Assembly: GCA_947258375.1 (NCBI GenBank)
Contig: CAMYIJ010000028.1
Location: 1 to 34,816, forward strand
Source of the DNA: an uncultured Acidimicrobiaceae bacterium
Lineage (GTDB): Bacteria; Actinomycetota; Acidimicrobiia; Spongiisociales; UBA5794
Length of the DNA: 34,816 bases
Direction: 5' to 3'
Below, piece by piece: positions 7,698 to 14,596 of this stretch. The stretch's first letter is position 1. Every line of letters starts with the position of its first letter. The notes under the pieces are model-generated. The model made no database searches and was not told the DNA's origin. It saw only the letters and a program-made list of their open reading frames with translations. A program made the translations under genes and the position numbers.

Positions 7698-8177
7698 CTA
7701 CTCCGGACTGGAGTGCAGTGTCGCTACAGCCATCGCGGCGACACCCTCGTCACGGCCTATCACGCCGAGCCCGTCGGTCGTGGTCGCCTTGACGGACACG
7801 AGCGAGCGGTCGATTCTGAGCGCCTCGGCGAGCCTGCCGATCATCGCATCGCGGTGCGGGGCGACACGCACCGTTTGGGCGACGATCGTCACATCGACGT
7901 GGGCGATCGCAAGCCCCTCTGCGAGGACCATCTCGACTACGCGAGCCAGGAGATCCATGGAATCGGCGTCGGCGAAGTCGCCGCGACCGGACGGGAAATG
8001 GGTGCCGATATCGCCGAGCACTGCGGCCCCAAGAAGGGCATCGCAGAGGGCATGGGCGGCCACATCGGCGTCGGAGGTGCCGATCAGGCCGCGGGTATCG
8101 TCGACGATGACGCCGCACAGCAGCAGCGGTGGGCTCCCGCCGAGCGCGTGGACATCGAGGCCGAACCCGGTACGCAT
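7698..8177 (-). CDS. ispF: 2-C-methyl-D-erythritol 2,4-cyclodiphosphate synthase
   Basis: A 159-residue enzyme of the MEP isoprenoid pathway, converting CDP-methylerythritol 2-phosphate to the cyclodiphosphate with release of CMP. The metal site is visible: Asp8 and His10 in GFGLDVHAL and His42 in TSDADVAAHALCDALLG. The family motifs LGDIGTHFP and VKATTTDGLG (then GRDEGVAA) are present. The length matches the family. It follows the PIN/TRAM gene by 10 bp. In many bacteria, including M. tuberculosis, ispD lies immediately upstream; here it is absent. The polyprenyl diphosphate synthase at 23049 uses downstream products of this pathway. Confidence 0.95.
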   Translation of the reverse strand: MRTGFGLDVHALGGSPPLLLCGVIVDDTRGLIGTSDADVAAHALCDALLGAAVLGDIGTHFPSGRGDFADADSMDLLARVVEMVLAEGLAIAHVDVTIVAQTVRVAPHRDAMIGRLAEALRIDRSLVSVKATTTDGLGVIGRDEGVAAMAVATLHSSPE

Positions 8178-8187
8178 GGACCGGAGG

Positions 8188-9261
8188 CTAACTGATGCGC
8201 ACTCCCGACAGCGACGCGAACACCATACGGCCGACCGCGGTGCGCAGCGTGTTGGTCACCTCGGCTTGCACCACCGTTCCGATGGCGGCGGCCCCCTGGG
8301 AAATGACAACCATCGTCCCGTCGTCGAGGAAGGCGACACCCTGGCCCGGCTCGTTGCCGGCCCGTTCCACCGTGACCTCGATGACATCGCCGGCGGCGAC
8401 TTCGGGCCGCAGCGACTCGCCTATCGAGTGCGGATTGATGACCTTCAGGCCGCGAATCGAGGCGGCCTTCGCTAGGTTGTGGTCAGTCGTAATCAGCCCG
8501 GCGTGCAGCTTGGCGGCCTCCGCGAGCAGCTTGTCGTCGACCTCCTGGTGTTGCGGGACCGTGTCCTCCAGAACCAGGAATGTGACGCCGGGCATATCGG
8601 CAAGCCCGTCCAGAACGTCAAGACCGCGACGACCCCGTCGCCTGCGATTGCGATCGGCAGCATCGGCAATGCCCTGGAGTTCGTCGATGACGAAGGCGGT
8701 CGCCCACACGTTTCCTTTGAGCAGCCCGGAACGTACCAGGTCGAGGACCCGCCCATCTATTGCGGCCGACGAGTCGACTAGATAGCGGTCAGTGTCTTCA
8801 TCCGTTCCGGGAACCTGGCGGGACGCCCGGCTCAGGCCGGTCACCGAAAGCAGATCATCGGATCGGGCCGCAAAGAGCTTGGCGCTGAACGCGGCGAGGA
8901 CGAGAACGATCAATCCGGCGAGGGGCCAACCGACGTTGGCCGGAAGGAGCACAACTGTCGGCACGGCCAGGACGCTGCCGACAATGATCCCGGTGATGAC
9001 GCCGAATGCCCCGGCGAACAACTCTGCACCGCTCGCTCGGGAAGCGGCTTGGGGAGCTTTGGCCATCGAACGATCGAGTGCGCGACCGACGACACCACCC
9101 AGCACGTACCCGGTCCCGACCCCGAGCATCGCCCCCCAGATCTCGGTCACCCCTTGATCGAACTCCGCGGCAGGGAACCACCCCGGCATCGCCTCCCCCA
9201 TGTTGTATCCGACGACCAGCAGCGCCAACGTGATAAGGAGTCTCACGGCCTCGACAAACAC
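8188..9261 (-). CDS. Membrane-anchored PIN/TRAM-domain protein (YacL family)
   Basis: A 357-residue protein. Four hydrophobic helices occupy about residues 5-22, 40-60, 84-106 and 110-130. A PIN nuclease-like domain follows from about 160 (RYLVDSSAAIDGRVLDL, then FVIDELQGIAD, and LITTDHNLAKAA) with the conserved acidic residues of PIN domains. A TRAM RNA-binding domain ends the protein (about 290-357, GDVIEVTVERAGNEPGQGVAFL). This is the YacL architecture of Gram-positive bacteria, where the gene lies upstream of ispD-ispF. It presumably acts on RNA at the membrane; its substrate is not established. It lies 10 bp upstream of ispF on the same strand. Confidence 0.92.
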   Translation of the reverse strand: MFVEAVRLLITLALLVVGYNMGEAMPGWFPAAEFDQGVTEIWGAMLGVGTGYVLGGVVGRALDRSMAKAPQAASRASGAELFAGAFGVITGIIVGSVLAVPTVVLLPANVGWPLAGLIVLVLAAFSAKLFAARSDDLLSVTGLSRASRQVPGTDEDTDRYLVDSSAAIDGRVLDLVRSGLLKGNVWATAFVIDELQGIADAADRNRRRRGRRGLDVLDGLADMPGVTFLVLEDTVPQHQEVDDKLLAEAAKLHAGLITTDHNLAKAASIRGLKVINPHSIGESLRPEVAAGDVIEVTVERAGNEPGQGVAFLDDGTMVVISQGAAAIGTVVQAEVTNTLRTAVGRMVFASLSGVRIS

Positions 9262-9388
9262 GTACCCTCCAATCCTTCTTGCAACAAGCCTCGGCAGAAA
9301 TCGCTCAAGGACTTAGCGGTAGTTGCAGTCGCAGATCGTGAGCTCCCCGGGTTCGTGATCTGTCGCAGTACGCGGTCACTCTCGAGAT

Positions 9389-9766
9389 TCACTCAACCGG
9401 TGAAAGCGAAAAGGAAGGCAGGGCCGCCAGCGCCACGTTGGCGACAGTCCCCCCGGGACTCGAGGGGGCCGCAGCAACCAGGGCGAAGCACCCTCCAGCC
9501 AGGAGGCCGGGTCGCACGAGATCACCGCGCGACAGGATCATGATCGCCACGGCGGCCCCGAACAGGACCAACAGCGAGGTGACCAGCGTGGCGTTGGGGA
9601 TCACCACCTTCTCGATAGCACGGCGAGCCGGGACCAACCAGGCTCCGTCGGCGAAGCTGCCGTAGAAATCTTCCCCGTGCGTGCGGGTGTAGGTCGCGTT
9701 GAAGATGGCGCCCGCCCCAAAGAGAACGCCTAAACCGATCTCACCGATATTGCGCAGCAGGTCCAT
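9389..9766 (-). CDS. Small integral membrane protein, function unknown
   Basis: A 125-residue hydrophobic protein with about three to four helices: IGLGVLFGAGAIFNA near residue 9-23, NATLVTSLLVLFGAAVAIMIL near 58-78, then LLAGGCFALVAAA and a final VANVALAALPSF segment. The loop between helices 1 and 2 (THGEDFYGSFADGAWL) is hydrophilic and looks conserved in character. I recognise the general type as a small actinobacterial membrane protein but cannot name a function. It lies between carD and the PIN/TRAM gene on the same strand, about 130 bp from its downstream neighbour. Coding is supported by sensible membrane topology and the absence of a competing frame. Confidence 0.7.
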   Translation of the reverse strand: MDLLRNIGEIGLGVLFGAGAIFNATYTRTHGEDFYGSFADGAWLVPARRAIEKVVIPNATLVTSLLVLFGAAVAIMILSRGDLVRPGLLAGGCFALVAAAPSSPGGTVANVALAALPSFSLSPVE

Positions 9767-9817
9767 GGCGGTAGTGCATCGCTTCCCGTGGGATTCAGCG
9801 ACTCATATGGATTGAGC

Positions 9818-9922
9818 CTACCGATAGCGGTTTGCGCGGGGCACGACCACTCCGCAACTGACCAAGAGAGAGGCGAGTAGGCCGTAGGCAGCGACACGCA
9901 CAACAGAGACGCGAAAGATCAC
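9818..9922 (-). CDS. Possible 34-residue membrane peptide
   Basis: A GTG-started frame encodes about 34 residues with a hydrophobic core (VRVAAYGLLASLLVSCGVVV) and a basic C-terminus (PRANRYR), the shape of a small membrane or lipoprotein-like peptide. It lies in the 227-bp gap between carD and the 125-residue membrane protein. No ribosome-binding site is apparent. It is listed as a low-confidence candidate; the hydrophobicity could be chance. Confidence 0.2.
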   Translation of the reverse strand: MIFRVSVVRVAAYGLLASLLVSCGVVVPRANRYR

Positions 9923-9968
9923 TGGTTCATTTAAGTCGTGGCGGCGCCGCAGGCGATGCGAAGCAACT

Positions 9969-9990
9969 CGGCCAAATCCTGATTTGGCCG
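9969..9990 (-). terminator. Perfect 10-bp palindrome directly after carD
   Basis: CGGCCAAATC (9969-9978) and GATTTGGCCG (9981-9990) are perfect inverted repeats with a two-base centre, 3 bp beyond the carD stop codon. The position suits a transcript end, but no T-run follows on the minus strand. It could be a 3' stabilising stem or a dispersed palindrome rather than an intrinsic terminator. Confidence 0.45.
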
Positions 9991-9993
9991 AAA

Positions 9994-10821
9994 CTAGACC
10001 TCTTCCTCAACCTCGACTTTGGGAAGAGCGCGGTCGAGCTTCTTGATGGCTTCCTCCTCGTCGAGGACGAGGGCGAACCGCAGCTCGCTGATGATGATGA
10101 GGCGGGCCTTGGCCAACATGCGCTTCAGCGCCGGGCTGATTCCCTTGACCTGCTGGGCGTAGGTGAGATCGCGGACCACCTCGGCGACCTGGAAGATGTC
10201 GCCCGAGTTGATCTTCTCGGTGAGTAGCTTGTACCAGCGCGACCAGTTCGCCCCGGCCTCCTGTGGCTCTTCCTTGAACGTCTTGAATACCCGACGAGCA
10301 ACGGTTTTGCTGATCACTGGCCGCACACCGAGGTCGACGGCGTTGACGGCCGGTACCCGCACCGTCAATTGGTCGGTTGCCACCTCGAGTACGAAGTAGT
10401 CGGTCTTGCTGCCGGAGAACTCGATACGTTCCTTCTTGATGATCGTGGCGGCACCGTGGTGCGGGTACACGACCTTGTCGCCGACTTTGAAGGGGACCTT
10501 GGCTTTGGGTTTGGGGGCGGGGGCAGCCTCGGCGGCGGCGGTCTTCGTATCGGTCTTGGGCACTTTGGTCTTCCTGGAGGTGGTAGCGGGCTTCTTGGCG
10601 GCAGGCTTCTTGGCGGCGGGCTTCTTGGCGGCAGGCTTCTTAGCGGCGGGCTTCTTGGCAGCAGCCTTCTTAGCGGCGGGCTTCTTGGCAGCAGCCTTCT
10701 TGGCAGCGGGCTTCTTGGCTGCGGCAGTTTTCGCCGTCGTCGCCTTCTTGACAGCCGCTTTCTTGGCCGCCGGCTTCTTGGCCGCCGTTTTCTTAACCGC
10801 GGTGGCTTTCTTCGCGGGCAC
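9994..10821 (-). CDS. carD: CarD-family RNA polymerase-binding regulator with an H1-like Lys/Ala tail
   Basis: Residues from about 114 to the end form a CarD protein. The RNA polymerase-interacting domain starts at PFKVGDKVVYPHHGAATI, and the helical DNA-binding domain follows, including WSRWYKLLTEKINSGD, whose tryptophans suit the upstream edge of the open-complex bubble. CarD proteins stabilise open promoter complexes, especially at rRNA promoters. Residues 1-112 are a basic tail of tandem AAKKP/AAKKA units, like the C-terminal tails of histone H1 and mycobacterial HupB. M. tuberculosis CarD is about 162 residues and lacks this part, so the protein is far longer (275 residues). The tail probably gives extra nonspecific DNA binding. 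It is encoded in frame after a clear ATG 51 bp downstream of disA. Confidence 0.9.
   Translation of the reverse strand: MPAKKATAVKKTAAKKPAAKKAAVKKATTAKTAAAKKPAAKKAAAKKPAAKKAAAKKPAAKKPAAKKPAAKKPAAKKPATTSRKTKVPKTDTKTAAAEAAPAPKPKAKVPFKVGDKVVYPHHGAATIIKKERIEFSGSKTDYFVLEVATDQLTVRVPAVNAVDLGVRPVISKTVARRVFKTFKEEPQEAGANWSRWYKLLTEKINSGDIFQVAEVVRDLTYAQQVKGISPALKRMLAKARLIIISELRFALVLDEEEAIKKLDRALPKVEVEEEV
10573..10812 (-). repeat. Tandem repeat encoding the CarD Lys/Ala tail
   Basis: About 240 bp made of 15-bp-like units (GCCGCCAAGAAGCC variants on the minus strand) encode AAKKP and AAKKA repeats. Copies differ at synonymous positions, so they are not freshly duplicated. Such repeats readily change copy number, so tail length is likely to vary between strains. 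They also create long meaningless Leu/Gly-rich frames on the plus strand. Confidence 0.85.
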
Positions 10822-10872
10822 AGGACTCTCTCGTCTCGGGAACGGACATCACTTTAGCGGGTGACCGACGGG

Positions 10873-11952
10873 TCACAGTCGCCCATCATCCTCGAAGCGC
10901 CAGGCCATACCGACCTCGAGCAGCCGGTCGAAGTATGAGCGGAGCTGCTCGGCGCGGGCCGCCCCAACACCCTCTACTTTGTCGAGATCAGCAACGGGAG
11001 CGTGCATCATGCGCTGGAAGTCCTTGAAGTGGCTGATGAGGGCGTCTTTCACGGCGTCGGGAAGCCGCGGCACCCGTGACAGCGCCCGGATCCCGCGCGG
11101 CCTCACGGCGGCGTCGAGTGGGTCCATCCCAATGGCGGCCGCGACACGAGATGCCACGTACAGGTCTTCCGTCGGGACCGACTGGAGCCGATCGAACACC
11201 GACTTACCGTTGCGAGGCCGCCGTTTCGAGTAGTCCTGGTAGACAGTTTCCGCGAGATCGTTGACCCCCTCGATGAGGTCGGCAGCTTGCAGGCTGATGA
11301 GCTGTCCCTCGCCGCCAAGCTCGATCACGGTGCGTTCGACATCGGCATACAGCCGGCGCACCAGAGCCGCCCGCAGCAGCAACAGCGAGACGTCGCGCAC
11401 GATCACGACATCGTCGACCTCGCTGCGAGTGAGACGATCCTCGGCCTCCTGGAGGCGGCGACGCAGCCGCTCCAGCGAGATGAGACGCTGGTTGGCCTCC
11501 GCTTCGAGGACCTGCGGCGGTCGCAACTCCCGCCGGGTGCCGTTCCAGTAAACGACCGCAATGCTGCGGCCTTCCTCACTGATCGCCAGGATCGGCCGAT
11601 CGGTCTGCTGGCTGAGACGTTCGGCCGTTCGAAACCGGGTGCCCGTCTCATCGGTTGCCAACGTCGGATCGGGGATGAAGTGCACGTTGGCACGCACGAT
11701 GAACTCGTTGTCCTCGTCGAGAACGATGCCGCCATCCATCTTGGCGAGCTCCGCCAGGCGCTGGGCGGTGAACTCGGCCGCGTCGAGGAAGAAACCGCCG
11801 GAACACATCGACTCGACCGCGGCGCCGTTTCCGAGAATCACCAGCGCCCCGGTCCCCTGGCGCAGGATCAGGTCGACGGCATTGCGGAGCTCGGTTCCCG
11901 GCGCCAGGCGGCGCAGAATCTCAATTTGATCTTGGGGCGCCAACAGAGTCAT
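10873..11952 (-). CDS. disA: DNA integrity scanning protein DisA, diadenylate cyclase, with variant active-site motif
   Basis: A 359-residue protein from the ATG at 11952 (MTLLAPQDQIEILRRLAPGT), matching the usual DisA length of about 357. The N-terminal DAC domain normally makes cyclic di-AMP from two ATP. The middle is helical, and the C-terminus has a helix-hairpin-helix DNA-binding segment (VADLDKVEGVGAARAEQL). The two catalytic signatures are altered: DGA reads DGG (residues 73-75), and RHR reads RFR (106-108, within ETGTRFRTAERLS). The codon for the changed histidine is TTT, two bases from CAT/CAC. Cyclase activity is therefore uncertain. A longer in-frame start at 12039 would overlap radA and lacks DisA similarity, so it was rejected. 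The gene follows radA by 28 bp, a conserved pairing. Confidence 0.93.
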   Translation of the reverse strand: MTLLAPQDQIEILRRLAPGTELRNAVDLILRQGTGALVILGNGAAVESMCSGGFFLDAAEFTAQRLAELAKMDGGIVLDEDNEFIVRANVHFIPDPTLATDETGTRFRTAERLSQQTDRPILAISEEGRSIAVVYWNGTRRELRPPQVLEAEANQRLISLERLRRRLQEAEDRLTRSEVDDVVIVRDVSLLLLRAALVRRLYADVERTVIELGGEGQLISLQAADLIEGVNDLAETVYQDYSKRRPRNGKSVFDRLQSVPTEDLYVASRVAAAIGMDPLDAAVRPRGIRALSRVPRLPDAVKDALISHFKDFQRMMHAPVADLDKVEGVGAARAEQLRSYFDRLLEVGMAWRFEDDGRL

Positions 11953-11980
11953 CGGTATCGGAGTGTACCGACTGTGTGCG

Positions 11981-13312
11981 CTAGAACCGAGGCTCTTCCG
12001 CCGCCCCGCCACCGGGACCGTGGAGCCCGGCGTGACCAAGGGCCGCCACGAGCGTCTTCCCGTTGGTCTCGGGCGAGATGACGAGTTCTACGCCGAGACG
12101 GGACACCTCCTCGAGACGTGCCGCGCTGCGGCCGACCCCTCGAAGCTCGCCGGTAAGCCCGACCTCGCCCCAGGCGGCGATCTTGCCGATCGGCAGATCG
12201 AGCCTCGACGACGCCAGGGCCAGAGCCACCGGGAGGTCGGATGCGGGCTCTTTGACCTTGATGCCCCCGGCCAGACTCACATAGACCTCCTGATCTGAGA
12301 ACGACAAGCCGGCATGCTTCTCCAGAACCGCCAGGATCTGGTGAACCCGCGCTGCCTCCAGCCCTTTGAAGCTGCGCCGCGGCTGGGGCGCCCTGGTGGG
12401 AACGACCAGAGCCTGCACCTCGACCAGCAGCGGGCGCTTGTCCTGCACCGACGGGAAGAGCACCGTGCCTTCGGCGCCACCGCCCGACCCTGCCACCAGG
12501 CACCCGACGGGATCGGGAACCTCGCGGAGCCCCTCCTCGGTCATCTCGAAGATCCCGACACGATCGGTTGACCCATACCGGTTCTTGAGTGAGCGGAGAA
12601 ACCGCAGTCCCGCAAAGTCGCTGCCGTCGAGGTGCAGCACCACATCGACCATGTGCTCGACGACCTTGGGGCCCGCCAGAACCCCATCCTTGGTGACGTG
12701 ACCCACGACAACGACCGCCGTCCCACTGAGTTTGGCGGCCGAGATGAGGCGTGCCGTGCACTCCCGGACCTGGGTGACACCGCCGGCGGCGCCGTCGACG
12801 CCGTCGGCCGCCATCGTCTGGATCGAGTCCACGACCACGAGGCGATACCCATCCGTGGCCACTGCGGAGACAACTCCATCAACGGTTCGGGTTGCCGCTA
12901 TCTCGACATCGGGAAACGCTGCGCCGATCCGGCGGGCCCGCAGGCCCACCTGACCGATTGACTCCTCGCCCGTGACCATGAGGACCCGGCCCTGATCGGC
13001 ATCGTTGACTCGCCGCGCCGCCGCCATCTGCAGCAACAGCGTGCTCTTGCCAATACCGGGCTCGCCGCCCAGAAGGACGACAGCTCCATCAACGAGGCCC
13101 CCGCCGAGGACGTGGTCGACCTCATCGATTCCAACCGGCCGGCGCGCCGTCCGCACATCTGCGGCGTGATTTACGGCAGTCACCTCGAGCGCAGAAGTAC
13201 GGCCGTGCGGATCGTCGATCTCGACCATAGAACGCTGCTTGCACTGGTGGCAGAAACCCATCCACTTGCTCGTCTTGTAGGAGCATTCGGAGCACACGTA
13301 CGACATCATCAC
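11981..13312 (-). CDS. radA: DNA repair protein RadA (RecA-like, Lon-type C-terminus)
   Basis: A 443-residue protein that helps process recombination intermediates. It has an N-terminal C4 zinc finger (Cys7, Cys10, Cys21, Cys24), then a RecA-like ATPase with Walker A GGEPGIGKST (residues 82-91) and Walker B LVVVDSIQTM. The RadA-specific KNRFG motif reads KNRYG, a conservative change. The C-terminal third is the Lon-like domain (VYVSLAGGIKVKEPASDL). Three Met codons lie at the start, so the exact first residue is uncertain by two positions. It lies directly upstream of disA, and the two products interact functionally in Bacillus subtilis. Confidence 0.95.
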   Translation of the reverse strand: MMMSYVCSECSYKTSKWMGFCHQCKQRSMVEIDDPHGRTSALEVTAVNHAADVRTARRPVGIDEVDHVLGGGLVDGAVVLLGGEPGIGKSTLLLQMAAARRVNDADQGRVLMVTGEESIGQVGLRARRIGAAFPDVEIAATRTVDGVVSAVATDGYRLVVVDSIQTMAADGVDGAAGGVTQVRECTARLISAAKLSGTAVVVVGHVTKDGVLAGPKVVEHMVDVVLHLDGSDFAGLRFLRSLKNRYGSTDRVGIFEMTEEGLREVPDPVGCLVAGSGGGAEGTVLFPSVQDKRPLLVEVQALVVPTRAPQPRRSFKGLEAARVHQILAVLEKHAGLSFSDQEVYVSLAGGIKVKEPASDLPVALALASSRLDLPIGKIAAWGEVGLTGELRGVGRSAARLEEVSRLGVELVISPETNGKTLVAALGHAGLHGPGGGAAEEPRF

Positions 13313-13423
13313 CTCGGATTTGACACTCGGTCGGCTCAGCCAGTTTTCCAGGCTTCAGCCCGCAGCCTCAAGGTATCGCCACGGTGTGACAAGAACCGCC
13401 CGTTCGCGAATGGACACGCGCCA

Positions 13424-13513
13424 GGAGTTGCGCAGCAACTCCCAAGGAATCCGCAGGATTCCCGGCATCCGCAGGATTCCCGGCAACCTCCCAAGCAACG
13501 CCGTAAGCGTTGC
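13424..13513. repeat. Cluster of four short palindromes
   Basis: Four hairpins in 90 bp between radA and a small membrane-protein gene. First, GGAGTTGC-GCA-GCAACTCC (13424-13442), identical to 2810-2828. Second, GGAATCC-GCA-GGATTCC (13446-13462). Third, an imperfect one with the same GCA centre (13464-13483). Fourth, GCAACGC-CGTAA-GCGTTGC (13495-13513), which ends one base before the stop codon of the gene at 13515. Shared loops and spacing suggest a dispersed palindrome family that has multiplied locally. Confidence 0.7.
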
Positions 13514-13514
13514 C

Positions 13515-13643
13515 CTAGTCGCTCAGATACCGCTTCAGGAGCCAGTACGCGCCGGCCACCAGAGCCACCAGAAGCAGCACGGCCCCTATTCGGTTGGCGG
13601 TCGTCCAGGGCTCCGCCTCACGTATCGCTGCAATCAGTGGCAT
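13515..13643 (-). CDS. 42-residue single-pass membrane protein
   Basis: An ATG at 13643 opens a 42-codon frame. A hydrophilic N-terminus (MPLIAAIREAEPWTTANR) is followed by one clean membrane helix (IGAVLLLVALVAGAYWLL, residues 19-36) and a basic end (KRYLSD), then TAG. The layout is typical of small membrane proteins, with positive charges after the helix. An in-frame GTG three codons upstream is an alternative start. No strong ribosome site is visible. It is divergent from the zinc-ribbon gene (60 bp between starts) and on the same strand as radA, from which palindromes separate it. Its function is unknown. Confidence 0.55.
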   Translation of the reverse strand: MPLIAAIREAEPWTTANRIGAVLLLVALVAGAYWLLKRYLSD

Positions 13644-13703
13644 TCGTGGCACAATAGCGCTCGGGGGAAACTGACTCACTAAAAGGCGTTTGCGAGGAAC
13701 TCG

Positions 13704-14573
13704 GTGGACGACGGCAACACAATCGATCCCTTCGATGACCTCTTCGAGGCGTTCGAATTGGAGGAGGGCCCGCCGCCGCCGAGCGAGACACCAGCACCCG
13801 CTCCGGAGGCCAAGAAAGCCACCGTCGCCGAGCCGCCGGCAGCGGCCGACGATGCCCCGGTGCCCATGGCAACGGTCGTGTGCACCTCCTGCGGTACGGG
13901 CAACCCCTCACATAACCGGCACTGCGAGCAGTGCGGCGCCCGCCTCGGCTCCGGGCCACTCCCGGTGGCCCCCGCCCCGGTGATTCGTGCCACTCCGGGT
14001 GGCCGGGCACTCACCGTCATCGCCGGCGTGGTGCTGTTCGTGCTCGCCGCCGTGTTGATAATGAACCTCCGCGGCTCCACTCCGCCCGAGACCACGACCA
14101 CGCTGGCCGGGCCGACCTCCACAGTGCCCCGCAACGTCACGAACCTCATCCCGTTCGATGTCGAAGCCAGCTCGTCCTTTCCCGGATTCCCCCCGAGCAA
14201 CCTGATCGACGGTAACCCCGAGACCTATTGGAATGACTTCAGCCTGCGAGGCATCGATGCCTGGCTCGAGTTCTCGTTCACCCAACCGGTCCAGATCACC
14301 GAGATCGAGCTGCAGAACGTCGAGGACGAGGAACGGCTCCGGCGCAACTACCGCATCAAGTCCCTGATCATCGAAGTCAACGATGTCCAGATCGAAATCC
14401 CGATGACGATGGAAGACAACAGCGAGCCGCAGCGCGTCCCGATCAGCAGCCTCGGGACTACCCGGGTGAGGATCTCGGTCAATTCCACCTATCCGGCCGA
14501 GCAATACGACGGGAAAACACCGTACGGAGAATTGGCGCTGCAGTCCGTCAAGTTCTTCGGTACCACCGAGTAG
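13704..14573 (+). CDS. Zinc-ribbon, single-TM protein with a discoidin-like extracellular domain
   Basis: A 289-residue protein with a clear modular order. The N-terminus is acidic and Pro/Ala-rich (1-55). A C4 zinc ribbon follows (CTSCGTGNPSHNRHCEQCG, about 60-78), then one membrane helix (ALTVIAGVVLFVLAAVLIM, about 102-120), a Thr/Pro linker, and a beta-rich domain from about 145. That domain resembles discoidin/F5-8C-type or NADase-associated glycan-binding modules (SNLIDGNPETYWNDF, then AWLEFSFTQPVQITEIEL and GELALQSVKFFG). The ribbon would be cytoplasmic and the binding domain outside. The ligand is probably a glycan or cell-wall component, but this is unproven. The GTG start is supported by a GAGGA ribosome site. 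It converges on the ABC permease gene. Confidence 0.8.
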   Translation: MDDGNTIDPFDDLFEAFELEEGPPPPSETPAPAPEAKKATVAEPPAAADDAPVPMATVVCTSCGTGNPSHNRHCEQCGARLGSGPLPVAPAPVIRATPGGRALTVIAGVVLFVLAAVLIMNLRGSTPPETTTTLAGPTSTVPRNVTNLIPFDVEASSSFPGFPPSNLIDGNPETYWNDFSLRGIDAWLEFSFTQPVQITEIELQNVEDEERLRRNYRIKSLIIEVNDVQIEIPMTMEDNSEPQRVPISSLGTTRVRISVNSTYPAEQYDGKTPYGELALQSVKFFGTTE

Positions 14574-14596
14574 CGCTCCCCGGCGGGGCAGCCGCC

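Noticed and set aside
10369..10864. Leu/Gly- and Ala/Phe-rich repetitive plus-strand frames
   Set aside because: They are complementary readings of the Lys/Ala repeat of CarD and look like membrane repeats only by base composition.
11953..12039. Longer start for DisA
   Set aside because: The added residues lie inside radA and have no DisA similarity; the ATG at 11952 gives the family length.
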